Assembly (NCBI GenBank): GCA_964550935.1 | Contig: CAZKBB010000001.1 | Coordinates: 65,176-129,175, forward strand | Length of the DNA: 64,000 nucleotides | Origin: JBCBSP01 sp964550935 | GTDB taxonomy: Bacteria > Pseudomonadota > Alphaproteobacteria > Caulobacterales > Maricaulaceae | Reading direction: 5' to 3' | In this document: positions 34,196-42,952 of the stretch, in pieces | Layout: every line of letters begins with the position of its first letter | Numbering within the stretch: position 1 is the stretch's first letter | Notes under the pieces: generated by a model | Database searches by the model: none | Told to the model about the DNA's origin: nothing | What the model saw: the letters and a program-made list of their open reading frames with translations, nothing else | Program-made: the position numbers and the translations under genes

Positions 34196-34468
34196 ATGGC
34201 GTTCACCGATATTGAAACGGCTGAAATACATGACGCCGTGGCCGCCGGCCCGACCGGCGAGGACCTGTGCAAGCTGGGTCTTCTGTTCTCGACCGGCCAG
34301 GGCGGCGCGGTCGACTATGTCGAAGCGCACAAGTGGTTCAACCTGGCCGCGCTGATGGGCTGCGAGCCGGCGAAGCACTATCGCCGCGAAATCTCGATCG
34401 AGATGGGGTCGGACGAGATCGCTGAGGCTCAGCGCTCCGCGCGCGAGTGGCTCGCAACGCGTCACTGA
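34196..34468 (+). CDS. Sel1-like repeat mini-protein
   Basis: A 90-residue protein from the ATG at 34196. Its core LCKLGLLFSTGQGGAVDYVE with AHKWFNLAALMGCEPAKHY matches the Sel1/TPR-like consensus (LG-y-G-V-d--A-kW--AA--G), and IAEAQRSAREW reads as a second partial unit. Only about one and a half repeats are present, so it likely acts as a small adaptor by binding a partner. No signal peptide. It converges on hfsD, 19 bp apart. Confidence 0.8.
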   Translation: MAFTDIETAEIHDAVAAGPTGEDLCKLGLLFSTGQGGAVDYVEAHKWFNLAALMGCEPAKHYRREISIEMGSDEIAEAQRSAREWLATRH

Positions 34469-34487
34469 TCGCCGGGAAACCTTCGCA

Positions 34488-35213
34488 TCACTCGTTGTTG
34501 AACGCCGCGTCGGCCAGCGCATAGCTGAACGCCGCGTCGATCGGCAGGATGTTGCGAACATACTGCTCGACGAACAGATTGACCTCGGCGATCCCTGAGC
34601 GCGGCACGAACACGATATCGTGCCGACGCAGCGGGACTGCATCGCCGCCGCGCCCCGACAGCGCGGCGCGCAGATCGACCGTGCGCGCCATGACGCCGCC
34701 GTCGGCGGAGCGGCGCAGCACGACGACATCGCTGCGCCTTGCGGTGGTGTCAAAGCCGCCCGCCAGCATGACCGCCTCCAGCGCGCCGATGCGCGCGCCG
34801 GGCAGGTCATAGACGCCGGGCTCGCCCACTTCGCCGCCCACCAGGATGCGCTGGGAGGCGAACGCCACAGGGCGCACCTCCACGATGGGGTCGCGCAGCA
34901 CCTGCGCATAGGCGTCGGCCACGCGGCCCGCCGCTTCGCGCGCGGTCGCATCGCTGATCATGACGGAACCGGCCAGCGGCAGGATGGCGCGCCCGTCCGG
35001 CGCCACGGTCGTGCGCCCGGACAGCTCCGGGGCGGTGTGCACCGTCACCTCCACCACATCGCCGGGATAGACGCGATAGTCCGGCGCGGCCTCGCTCCAG
35101 TCCTGGAACCGCTGCGGCGTAAAGGCGGCGTCCTCGCCGCTCGGCCCGCCGGCGCAGGCGCAAAGCGCGGCGCTCGCGATGAGTGCGGTGAAGGGGCGGG
35201 CAAGGCGGATCAT
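34488..35213 (-). CDS. hfsD: holdfast polysaccharide export outer-membrane protein (Wza/HfsD-like)
   Basis: A 241-residue lipoprotein with a lipobox ending at Cys20 (LIASAALCAC). The Poly_export domain begins YRVYPGDVVEVTVHTAPELS and has VAPDGRAILPLAGSV. It is followed by an SLBB-type domain (ILVGGEVGEPGVYDLPGARI) and RRHDIVFVPRSGIAEVNLFV before a C-terminal helix for the outer membrane. It forms the exit pore for polysaccharide in Wzy-dependent systems. Divergent from hfsA with a 91-bp gap. The assignment to holdfast comes from the neighbours, not from this protein alone. Confidence 0.85.
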   Translation of the reverse strand: MIRLARPFTALIASAALCACAGGPSGEDAAFTPQRFQDWSEAAPDYRVYPGDVVEVTVHTAPELSGRTTVAPDGRAILPLAGSVMISDATAREAAGRVADAYAQVLRDPIVEVRPVAFASQRILVGGEVGEPGVYDLPGARIGALEAVMLAGGFDTTARRSDVVVLRRSADGGVMARTVDLRAALSGRGGDAVPLRRHDIVFVPRSGIAEVNLFVEQYVRNILPIDAAFSYALADAAFNNE

Positions 35214-35304
35214 GGGCGCGCGAGACCAAAAAGCTTAACGGTTCGCGACACTCCCGTGCTTGCTCCTAAGGAAAAATTAAGCGCGTCGGTTCGACAACCG
35301 CCAC

Positions 35305-36822
35305 ATGAGCCGAAACGAGGGTCCGGATGCTGGCGCGTCGGGTCCGGCGGAGCCTGTCCGCCGGGAGCTGGACCTGTTTGACCTGGCGGCGCTCGCCTGG
35401 AGCCAACTCGGCTTCATGGCGCTGGTCTTCATCGCGGTTTTCCTGCCTTTGGCGTTCGGCGCCTGGATGGTCCTTCAGCCAAGCTACCAGGCGCAATCGC
35501 GCCTCCTGGTCCTGCTTGATGAAGAGGACCCGACCCCTGGCGCGGCAGGGGCCGGGGCGGCCTTCATCCTCGATCAGGTCATGCAGTCCGAAATCGAGAT
35601 CCTTGATTCCGATGCGGTGCGCCGACGTGCGCTCGAATCGCGCGGCGTGGACGCGACCCCGCGCGCCGTCGCCGATCTCGCCTCGGCCTTTTCGGTTGAG
35701 CGCGCCCCGAACGCGACCGTGCTTGTGGCTCAGTTCGAGGCCGATGCGCCTCAGCCCGCCGCGAACGCGCTCAACGCCATCATTGAGGCCTATCTCAGCT
35801 ATCGCCGCGCGGTGCTCGTCGATGACGGCGCCGGCGCGATCGTGGAGCGGCTCGCCGCCGCCGAGGCCGCCGCCGCATCCGCCGAAGCCGAGCTTCGCGT
35901 GTTTCTCAACCAGGCCGGGCTTGTGGATTTCGAGGCCGAGCGGAGCGCCGCCGTGACGCGCGTCACGACCTTGCAGACCCAGCTTCTGTCCGCCGAGGCC
36001 GCAGCCGAGGAGGCCGCCGCCGCCGCGCGCGCCCTGGGCGCCCGGCTGGCCGAGGCGCCCGAACGCATCGAGCTGTACGTGGAGAATGACGCCACCGGAC
36101 AGCTCTTGAGCCTTCAGATACGCCGGCGCGAGCTGCTGGCGCGCTATCAGCCCGGCGCACCGCCCGTGGCCGCGATCGAACGCGAGATCGCAGCGCTTGA
36201 AAACTTCATCTCCGAAGGCGGCGCGGACGGGTCCGGCCAGCGCCGCGTCGGCGCCAACCCGGTCCATCAAGAGCTTGAATCCGCGCGGCTTCAGAACGAA
36301 GCCCAGGCCAATGCGCAATCGCGCCTTGCGGCCACCCTCGGTGATCAGCTCGCAAAGGCCCGCGCCGAAGCCGACCGGCTGCGCGGGCTCGCGCCGGAAT
36401 ATGATCGTCTGGCCCGCGAGGCCGCGGCGCGCGCACAGGCGGCTGAGCGGCTATCGCTCCAGTCGGCCGAGGCGCAGGCGCGCGAATCGCAAAGCCCGAG
36501 CGCAGCCGACGCGGTGCGGATCGTCGAGCGCGCCGAAGCCCCCGCCGAGCCGAGCTCAATGCGTCCGCTCGGCCTCGCCGCGGCCTTTATCGCCGCAGCG
36601 GGCCTGGCCCTGCTCGCCGGCTTGTTGCGCGGCTATGTCGCTGAGGTGCGCGAGCCCGGTCCGGCCGCCGCGCGCCGGCCTGAACGCCGCGCGCATGCGG
36701 AGCCTGAGGCCGATCATGTGCGCCGCGACGGACCGCCCGCGCGTCAGGCCGCCTCGGCTTCGCCTCAGGCCCGGCGCGTCTTGGCGCGTGTCGGCGAGCA
36801 TGCGACGTCAGCGCGGCGTTAA
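35305..36822 (+). CDS. hfsA: polysaccharide co-polymerase, Wzz/HfsA-like
   Basis: A 505-residue inner-membrane protein. TM1 (WSQLGFMALVFIAVFLPLAF) and TM2 (LGLAAAFIAAAGLALLAGLL) bracket a large periplasmic coiled-coil region rich in Ala and Glu. The Wzz-type start (ELDLFDLAALAWSQLGF; YQAQSRLLVLLDEEDPTPG; QVMQSEIEILDSDAVRRRAL) and the Pro/Gly motif before TM2 fit the HfsA/GumC group. The tail is basic and lacks the kinase domain, which is encoded separately in hfsB. It would control chain length and couple polymerisation to HfsD export. ATG at 35305. Confidence 0.87.
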   Translation: MSRNEGPDAGASGPAEPVRRELDLFDLAALAWSQLGFMALVFIAVFLPLAFGAWMVLQPSYQAQSRLLVLLDEEDPTPGAAGAGAAFILDQVMQSEIEILDSDAVRRRALESRGVDATPRAVADLASAFSVERAPNATVLVAQFEADAPQPAANALNAIIEAYLSYRRAVLVDDGAGAIVERLAAAEAAAASAEAELRVFLNQAGLVDFEAERSAAVTRVTTLQTQLLSAEAAAEEAAAAARALGARLAEAPERIELYVENDATGQLLSLQIRRRELLARYQPGAPPVAAIEREIAALENFISEGGADGSGQRRVGANPVHQELESARLQNEAQANAQSRLAATLGDQLAKARAEADRLRGLAPEYDRLAREAAARAQAAERLSLQSAEAQARESQSPSAADAVRIVERAEAPAEPSSMRPLGLAAAFIAAAGLALLAGLLRGYVAEVREPGPAAARRPERRAHAEPEADHVRRDGPPARQAASASPQARRVLARVGEHATSARR

Positions 36823-36867
36823 CCTTCTTTAAGCCAACGTCTGCGGGTTCGAACGGAGACCCGTCCC

Positions 36868-37491
36868 ATGTCGCAGGCGCAAGCCATCGCCGCGGAGCTG
36901 GCCGCGCTCGCCGCGCGCCTGACCCCGCGCGGGCCGAAAGGCCGCGCGGTGATGGTGTGTCCGGCCGCGCCCGGGGCGGGGGCTTCGACCGTTACGGCCG
37001 CGCTGGCCAGCGCATCAGCGGCGACTCGCGGGCGGCCGGCCTGGGTCATCGATCTGGACTTCGCCAACAACCCTCAGGCGCGCGCCGCAGCGCTCGCCGG
37101 TCCGGTGTACGACGCCGGCGCCGACTTCTGGCGCTGCGAGCCGGACGGCGCGGCGCGGCTGGTGCTGCAGCGCCGGGCGCGCGAACCGGTCTTCGTCACC
37201 CGGTTTGAACATGCCCAAGGCGCGGTGCGCCGGGTCGGCTTCAGGTCGGCGCCGGACTACTGGGCGCGCGTGCGCACCGCTTGCGCCTTGGCGCTCGTGG
37301 ATGCGCGCCGCGCCGGCCCGGAGATCTTTCCGATCGCGCGTGACATGGACGGCGTAATCATCGTCGCAGCCGAGGGCCGGGCCGGAGAGCACGCGGCGGC
37401 CGATCGCACCGCGGCTGTGCTTGAAGCGGCCGGCGCGCGCGTGCTCGGCGTCGTGGTCAATCGGGCCCGAGAGGCGGGCCGGGCGGCGTGA
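36868..37491 (+). CDS. hfsB: HfsB-like P-loop-fold protein with degenerate Walker A
   Basis: A 207-residue CpsD/CapB-like protein. The fold is visible as AVMVCPAAPGAGASTVTAAL, WVIDLDFANNPQ (Walker A' region), ALVDARRAGPEIFP and GVIIVAAEGRAGEH. The Walker A Lys is missing: the loop reads P-G-A-G-A-S-T with Ala39 in its place, and there is no Tyr-rich C-terminal cluster. ATP hydrolysis and autophosphorylation are therefore doubtful. HfsB proteins pair with HfsA as the cytoplasmic half of the export complex. It lies 45 bp after hfsA and overlaps hfsC by GTGA. Confidence 0.8.
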   Translation: MSQAQAIAAELAALAARLTPRGPKGRAVMVCPAAPGAGASTVTAALASASAATRGRPAWVIDLDFANNPQARAAALAGPVYDAGADFWRCEPDGAARLVLQRRAREPVFVTRFEHAQGAVRRVGFRSAPDYWARVRTACALALVDARRAGPEIFPIARDMDGVIIVAAEGRAGEHAAADRTAAVLEAAGARVLGVVVNRAREAGRAA

Positions 37492-38732
37492 GCGCGCTCG
37501 ATCAGGCCGCGCGCTGGCGCGCCGCCGCGCCGCGCTTGAGCGCCTTGCCGTGGCTGGAGGCGGGGGCGGCGCTCCTCATCGTGCTGCTCTATTCACAGGC
37601 GCTCCTGGGCAAGCTCTTCGCGCCCGAAGGCGGCGGGGACGCGCCTGTCCTGCGTCTGATCTGGCCGCCGGTCTACCTGCTCACGCTGGGGCTGATCGCC
37701 GGGCGGCCGGCCCGCGTTCTCTTGCTTGCGACGCGCGCCTGGCCGATCCTGTTTCTGGTCGGGCTCGCCGGGGTTTCCGTGCTGTGGTCGATCGATCCGG
37801 AGATCACTGCGCGCCGCGCCCTGGCGGTCGCCATGAACACCGCCTTCGCGCTCTGGCTCGCCGCACGCTTCTCCTGGGGTGACATCGCCCGGTTGGTGGC
37901 GGCGGCGTTCGCGGTGCTTGCTGCGGGAAGCCTCCTCGCCGCCGTCCTGGCCCCGGGCTTCGGCGTGATGCAGTCGATCCATCCCGGCGCCTGGAGCGGG
38001 CTGTGGTTCGAGAAGAACAGCCTTGGCGGGATGATGGCGCTCGGTGCGCTCGCTGCAGCAGCCGCTTCGGCGAATGCGCCGCAGCGCGAGCGCGCCGCTT
38101 GGCGCATGCTCGCTGCGCTCTGCCTCGTGCTCGTCGTGCTGTCCACATCGCGCACGGCCATGATGGCGGCGATGATCGGCGTCGGCGGGCCGGTCATGAT
38201 CGCAATCGCAAGGCGCGGCTTTGATTTCGCCGCGGCCGCGATCACCGCCGCTGCGACAGCGCTCCTTCTGTTCGGTGCGATCCTCGTTACCGGACCGGGC
38301 GCGTTTCTGGAGGCGATCGGGCGCGACCCCACCCTGACCGGGCGCACCGAGATCTGGCAGGCGCTCGCGCGCGCCGTCGCCGAGCGACCGTGGACCGGAT
38401 TCGGCTACGCGGCGTTCTGGGAGGTGGAGTCAGGGCCGGCCTTCTGGATCCGCCAGGAGACCGCCTGGGACGTGCCCACCGCGCATAACGCCTGGCTGGA
38501 GATCGCGCTCGGCCTCGGCCTGCCGGCGACGGCGGTGGCTGCGGTGATCTATCTGCGCGCGCTCGGGCTTGCGCTGTCCGGGTTGTTCAGCGGCGCGGCG
38601 GCCTACTGGGCGCTGCCCTTTTTGGCGATGTGGGGGCTGGTCAGCGTGTCGGAGAGCAATCTGCTCGGTCAGAACACCTTGTCCTGGGTGCTCTTCGCGG
38701 CGACCGCAGCAAAATTGTCGGACCGGCCGTAA
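37488..38732 (+). CDS. hfsC: O-antigen polymerase/ligase family protein (HfsC-like)
   Basis: A 414-residue polytopic protein with about ten helices. The Wzy_C region is in the second half: SGLWFEKNSLGGMMALGALA, LSTSRTAMMAAMIGVGG, then a periplasmic loop with LTGRTEIWQALARAVAERPW, GFGYAAFW and the conserved HN in VPTAHNAWLEIALGLG. It would polymerise lipid-linked repeat units in the periplasm. GTG at 37488 overlaps the hfsB stop. Its 3' end overlaps the opposing glycosyltransferase gene by 64 bp. In Caulobacter two such polymerases exist (HfsC and HfsI); which this one matches is unclear. Confidence 0.82.
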   Translation: MSALDQAARWRAAAPRLSALPWLEAGAALLIVLLYSQALLGKLFAPEGGGDAPVLRLIWPPVYLLTLGLIAGRPARVLLLATRAWPILFLVGLAGVSVLWSIDPEITARRALAVAMNTAFALWLAARFSWGDIARLVAAAFAVLAAGSLLAAVLAPGFGVMQSIHPGAWSGLWFEKNSLGGMMALGALAAAAASANAPQRERAAWRMLAALCLVLVVLSTSRTAMMAAMIGVGGPVMIAIARRGFDFAAAAITAAATALLLFGAILVTGPGAFLEAIGRDPTLTGRTEIWQALARAVAERPWTGFGYAAFWEVESGPAFWIRQETAWDVPTAHNAWLEIALGLGLPATAVAAVIYLRALGLALSGLFSGAAAYWALPFLAMWGLVSVSESNLLGQNTLSWVLFAATAAKLSDRP

Positions 38733-39619
38733 AAGCGCGGCGCGGCGAAGTCGCCCCAGACCAGCTTGCCGGCGCCCCTGGCCGCCTTGTCCAGGCAGTA
38801 CGCCGCGCGCTCCGCGCCAGCCAGCCGTGCAGGCGCGGCCAGCACCGAGAAGACGCCCGCCTGTGCGGCGCCGATCATCATCCAGCGCGCCACGGCGACG
38901 CGGTCTCCGGCCGCCGCGCTCGCTTGAGGCGGGCCCTGACCGAACGCGAAGGCGCGGCGCAGCAGGACGCCCATGCGCACGCGGTCTGGGTCCACATGCT
39001 CTGTGACCTCGGCGCCCCCCGCCCAACCAAAGCGCACGCCGGCGGCCTTCAGGCGCGCAAATAGTATGTCATCCTCGCCGCCCATCTCGTTGGCGCGAGG
39101 GTCGAAGGGCAGGGCGGGAAGGGCCGCTTCAGCCCGATCGATTAGCGAGTTGCCGCAGCCGAAGGGCTTGTCGATCACTGCGTCCTCAGGCGCGCCGCGC
39201 CGAGCGAACAGCCGCGCGCAAAAGGCCGCGCGCACTGCGCCTGTGGCCTGAACCAGGGGCTCCACGGGGCCGAACACGACCCCGGCCGAGAGCCTCTCAC
39301 GTGCAGCGAGCAATGCGCAGAGCCAGTGCGGCGACGCGCTTTCATCATCGTCGAGCTGCGCCACGAAACGCCCTTTCGCAGCGGCGAAACCGGCGTTGCG
39401 CGCGTTTGAAACGCCGGGCTCCGGCGCCTCAACGAACACGATCGGAGCCAGATCATGCTGCGCAGCAATGTTATCGCATGCTGCACGCGCCGACCCATCA
39501 GGGGCGTTGTCGACGACCACGATTTCGTCCGGCGATTCAGTCTGTTGAGCAACGCTTATCAAAGCGCGCTTTAAGCCGGTCGGGCGTTTATAAGTCGGGA
39601 TGAGAACGCTGACGGTCAT
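38669..39619 (-). CDS. GT2 family glycosyltransferase
   Basis: A 316-residue GT-A glycosyltransferase. It starts TVSVLIPTYKRPTGLKRAL, has IVVVDNAPDGSA for nucleotide-sugar binding, a DxD equivalent in FVAQLDDDESASPHWL and an acceptor/base region EMGGEDDILFARLKAAG. An amphipathic C-terminal region suggests membrane association. It adds a sugar to a lipid-linked holdfast repeat unit by context. It is last in the operon hfsF-hfsG-hfsH-this gene, joined to hfsH by ATGA, and overlaps hfsC by 64 bp at the 3' end. It could play the HfsL/HfsJ role. Confidence 0.85.
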   Translation of the reverse strand: MTVSVLIPTYKRPTGLKRALISVAQQTESPDEIVVVDNAPDGSARAACDNIAAQHDLAPIVFVEAPEPGVSNARNAGFAAAKGRFVAQLDDDESASPHWLCALLAARERLSAGVVFGPVEPLVQATGAVRAAFCARLFARRGAPEDAVIDKPFGCGNSLIDRAEAALPALPFDPRANEMGGEDDILFARLKAAGVRFGWAGGAEVTEHVDPDRVRMGVLLRRAFAFGQGPPQASAAAGDRVAVARWMMIGAAQAGVFSVLAAPARLAGAERAAYCLDKAARGAGKLVWGDFAAPRFYGRSDNFAAVAAKSTQDKVF

Positions 39620-40389
39620 GACACCGCTCCTGCGCGGCGCGCACCTTGCGAGACCGTGACGACCTCTGCGCCGATTTCCGAGACCGCCTCCACGACCGTA
39701 TCAAAGAAGGCGGGCGTGCAGCCCCACTCGCTCGGCGCCTCGCGCACGTCATGGCCGTAGAACACGATCCATCCGGGCCGGCGCGCGGCCGCTTCGAGCT
39801 GGCTCAGCGCTGCAGCAAGGCCCGCCTCGCCGCCGTCGAGCGCGACGGCGCTTAACAGGTTCAGGTCTGAACCGGTCCGGTTCACGCCGGGGCGGACCCC
39901 GCGCAGCGCAAGGAAGCGCGGCGCAAGACGCGCCTTGGCCGCCGGCGTCGCCTCTCCGTAGGGGAAAGCGAAACTCGTCAGTGCGCCGTCATAGCCGGAC
40001 AGACGCAGGCAGCGCGCATTGCGCTCGACTTCGGCTGCGAGCGCGTCGGCGTCGATGTGCGACGCGTCGGCGTGGGCGTAGGTGTGGCAGCCGATCTCGT
40101 GGCCCGTCCGCGAGAGCCGATGCAGGTCGCCGAGATCGTAGAGTCGGCCGAGATGGTTTGCACCGCCCGCCATGCCGGCGGCGGCGTAGAATGTGCCGCG
40201 CCAGCCCTGCGCCTCAAGGCGCGGGGCGGCTTCACGCGCGGCGGAGCGCGGAAAGTCGTCAAAGCTGAAGCTCACCAGGGGCCGGTCCAGCTCAAGGCGC
40301 GCCGGTCGGCGCGCGAGCGCGCGGGCCGTCAGCCGCTTCACCTTGCCCGCAACGCCCGCCGCCGGGGTGTAGATCGTGTCTGCGACCAT
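39616..40389 (-). CDS. hfsH: polysaccharide deacetylase (HfsH-like)
   Basis: A 257-residue NodB-type deacetylase. The catalytic base and metal site are in VSFSFDDFPRSAAREAA and GHEIGCHTYAHADASHID (HxxxH), with SFAFPYGEATPAAKARL for the arginine/aspartate region and WIVFYGHDV near the end. HfsH removes acetyl groups from holdfast N-acetylglucosamine, which is needed for adhesion in Caulobacter. There is no signal peptide, like cytoplasmic HfsH. The ATG at 40389 overlaps the stop of the upstream glycosyltransferase by one base; the longer frame is shadow sequence. Confidence 0.88.
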   Translation of the reverse strand: MVADTIYTPAAGVAGKVKRLTARALARRPARLELDRPLVSFSFDDFPRSAAREAAPRLEAQGWRGTFYAAAGMAGGANHLGRLYDLGDLHRLSRTGHEIGCHTYAHADASHIDADALAAEVERNARCLRLSGYDGALTSFAFPYGEATPAAKARLAPRFLALRGVRPGVNRTGSDLNLLSAVALDGGEAGLAAALSQLEAAARRPGWIVFYGHDVREAPSEWGCTPAFFDTVVEAVSEIGAEVVTVSQGARRAGAVS

Positions 40390-41336
40390 CACAGATGCTC
40401 CGCGCAGGCGGCCGCCCGGTGCAGCTTCAGGCCAAGAACCCGCAGCCTCAGCGGCAGGCGTTCGAAACGCGCCGCGCCGCGCCCCAGCGCGCCGACGGGC
40501 GAGCTGAGCTGCAGACGGTTGAGCCAAAGCGCCATACGCCCCGCGGGCCGGGCGCGCATCTCAGGCGTGGTTTTCAAAAGCCGGGCATGGTTGCGCCCGC
40601 CGGCGGCGAACTTTGCGATCAGCGCGTCGATATCCTCCAGCCCGCCATGGCGCGCCGGATTGTCGACATGGGCGAGGGTTCCGGTGCGCGCGGCGCGCAC
40701 GGCCCAGTCCACGTCCTCCCAGCCCCAGCCGACATAGGCCTCGTCGAAGCGCGCGCGCGCCAGGAAGGCGCGCCGGGCCGCGAGGTTGGAGGCGCAGACC
40801 GCCGAGGCGCCCGTGCGTGCTCGGTCGCAGGCCGCCGCGATGTCGCCGGCGCGGGCGAGGGCGGCGTGGACGCGGTGGCGCGCGGCGTCCTCCTCTGAAA
40901 GGTCGAACCCGCCGAAGGCCGCATCGAAAGACGCGCCGTCAAACAGGGCGCGCCAGCGTTTCAGGAAGTCCGGCGCCACTTGCATGTCGGCGTCGAGGAA
41001 AAGCACCCACCCGCCGATCGCTTCGCTAGCCAGGCGGTTGCGCGCAGCGGATCGGCCGAGATTGCGCCGCGAGATGATGAGCGTGGCCGGGCAGGGCGCG
41101 GCGTCGACGTCGAGCCAGACCGCGTCGGTCAGCGCCCGGTCGGGCGCGCCGTCGTCGATCAGGATGATCTCCGTCTCTCCCGGCGCGTCTTCGGCTTGCC
41201 CGACCAGCGCCGCGATGAGCGCGCGCGGATCGTCGCGCAGGAAGGGGATCACGACGGAGAGCGTCGGCGGCGCCCAGTCGCACTTGCGGTCGCGGCGCGC
41301 GGCGTTGCGGCGGAATTCCAGGATGGGCGGGCTCAT
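40389..41336 (-). CDS. hfsG: GT2 family glycosyltransferase (HfsG-like)
   Basis: A 315-residue GT-A enzyme starting PTLSVVIPFLRDDPRALIAA, with IILIDDGAPDRAL, the DxD in GGWVLFLDADMQVAPDFL and acceptor motif VGWGWEDVDWAVRAARTGTL (the galactosyltransferase-7-like ED). RRNLGRSAARNRLA is a typical helix of this family. It sits between the flippase and the deacetylase genes, the position of HfsG in Caulobacter, so it likely adds a sugar to the repeat unit. Overlaps with both neighbours (ATGA upstream, TGATG downstream) show coupled translation. Confidence 0.85.
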   Translation of the reverse strand: MSPPILEFRRNAARRDRKCDWAPPTLSVVIPFLRDDPRALIAALVGQAEDAPGETEIILIDDGAPDRALTDAVWLDVDAAPCPATLIISRRNLGRSAARNRLASEAIGGWVLFLDADMQVAPDFLKRWRALFDGASFDAAFGGFDLSEEDAARHRVHAALARAGDIAAACDRARTGASAVCASNLAARRAFLARARFDEAYVGWGWEDVDWAVRAARTGTLAHVDNPARHGGLEDIDALIAKFAAGGRNHARLLKTTPEMRARPAGRMALWLNRLQLSSPVGALGRGAARFERLPLRLRVLGLKLHRAAACAEHL

Positions 41337-42796
41337 GAGCCGGCCTCCGTGGTCAGGGCGCGCGGGCGCGCCTCGATCCAGCGCCGGGCGAAGCGGCGGC
41401 AGCCCGCCGCGTCGAGCGCCAGAGCGGCGAGGGCGTAAAGCGCAACGCCGGCCGGGATCATCACGCCGAGCGCGGCGAGCGGCGGTTCAGGGTGGGGCGT
41501 CACCGACAGGCCGGCGGCCATCGCCGCAGAGGCGAGCGCGCAGCGAACCCAGTCGCGCCAGGGCGTATCCAGACGGAACGCGGCGCGAGCCCGGATCGCG
41601 GATGCGATCGCAGCGGCGGCGTAGGCGACCACCGTGGCGATCGCGGCGCCGACAAGCCCCATCGCCGGGATCAGCACCAGGTTGAGCGCGATGTTCAGCC
41701 CGGCGCCGAGCGCCATGAGGAGCGCCATCTCGCCGGTCTTGCGCCCGAGCGTGAAGCCTTTGTGGAAGAAATAGACCATGACGCCGTTGATGAGCGCGCC
41801 GGCGGCCACGAGCGGCATGACGGCGGCCGCATCGGCTGCAAGCGCATCAGCGATCAAAAGGCGCGCCAGCGGATCGGCGACGAGCGCAAGCCCGACCGTG
41901 GCGGGCAGAGCGATCAGCCCCATCAGCCGGGCGGCGTCGCGCGCGACGGCGCGGGCTGCGTCGGCGCCGGATTTCTCAAGCGCGATCACGGTCAGCGGCG
42001 CGGCGGTCATGCCAAGCCAGATAAAGACGATGTCGATCGAGCGGTCCGCGATCCCGTAGCCGGCCGCATAGGCGCCTGTCGGCGCTTCGCCCAGCATCGC
42101 CGCGATCAAGAACCGGTCGCCGACCGAGAGCACCTGCTCGAAGATCAACGAGGCGGTCACCGGCGCGCCGAAGGCGAACAGTGTGCGCGCCCGGATCTTC
42201 ACAGCTCGATCGGGTCGGGCCCGGCGCAAGAGCGGCGGCAGCCCCGCCAGAAGCGCCAGGCCCGCCGCGAGCGCGAGGCCGGTGATCGCCCCGGCCGCGC
42301 CGAGATCGGTGTGGATGACGATCAGCACGGCCGCAGCAAAGCCGCCTGCGAGCGCTGCGGTCTCAAGTGCGGCGAACCAGATCGCTTCACCGGCCGCGCG
42401 GCGGGTCTCCTGAACCACGTCGAGAAGCCCTCTGATCGAAAGCAGCGCGCACGCGCCAAGCGCTGCGGTCTTCAGCGCAGGCTCCAGAGCTGACAGCCAG
42501 ACTGCGGCGGCCAGGACCCCCCCGACGCCCAGCGACAGCCCGGCGCCCAGCAGAAGCGAGGTGGACAGGTGCGCGCCGAGCCGGCCCTTGCGGGCGGCGC
42601 GAGCGTGATGGCGGGCCACGCCGGCGTTGAGCCAGGTGAACAACCCGGCCTGGGCCAGACCCACCGCAGCGAGCAGGAGAGCGTATCGCCCGTAGTCCTC
42701 GGCCGAGAGCAGCCGGGTGAACACGACAACACCCCCGAAGCCGACAAGGGCTTGGGCGATGTAGACCGGCAGATAGACCAGGAGGTGGCGGCCCAT
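41333..42796 (-). CDS. hfsF: oligosaccharide flippase (Wzx/HfsF-like)
   Basis: A 487-residue MOP-superfamily flippase with about 14 helices. It starts GRHLLVYLPVYIAQALVGFG and carries the Polysacc_synt signatures GGVVVFTRLLSAEDYGRYAL and GDRFLIAAMLGEAPTGAYAA, with NIALNLVLIPAMGLVGAAIA in the second half. It moves the lipid-linked unit across the inner membrane. The ATG at 42796 is chosen; the longer frame crosses into the hfsK promoter region. It leads the minus-strand holdfast operon, divergent from the hfsK-like gene with a 156-bp gap. Confidence 0.9.
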   Translation of the reverse strand: MGRHLLVYLPVYIAQALVGFGGVVVFTRLLSAEDYGRYALLLAAVGLAQAGLFTWLNAGVARHHARAARKGRLGAHLSTSLLLGAGLSLGVGGVLAAAVWLSALEPALKTAALGACALLSIRGLLDVVQETRRAAGEAIWFAALETAALAGGFAAAVLIVIHTDLGAAGAITGLALAAGLALLAGLPPLLRRARPDRAVKIRARTLFAFGAPVTASLIFEQVLSVGDRFLIAAMLGEAPTGAYAAGYGIADRSIDIVFIWLGMTAAPLTVIALEKSGADAARAVARDAARLMGLIALPATVGLALVADPLARLLIADALAADAAAVMPLVAAGALINGVMVYFFHKGFTLGRKTGEMALLMALGAGLNIALNLVLIPAMGLVGAAIATVVAYAAAAIASAIRARAAFRLDTPWRDWVRCALASAAMAAGLSVTPHPEPPLAALGVMIPAGVALYALAALALDAAGCRRFARRWIEARPRALTTEAGS

Positions 42797-42952
42797 GCGT
42801 TCTCCGCGTCGCGTCGTGCGGTTAATCCCGTTGCAAGCCGGGCGCCGCAGTGTTCGGAACGGATGATGCAACACCGGAGCTGAAATTCGCCTTAACCGCG
42901 CCCGATGCGTGCCGAAACGGCATAAACACGGGCACAGCGGCGGGAGACCGCG

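Noticed and set aside
36819..36833. Possible CtrA-binding site before hfsB (TTAA-N6-TTAAG)
   Set aside because: The spacing is six, not the seven of the CtrA consensus, and the first half overlaps the hfsA stop codon; too weak to call.
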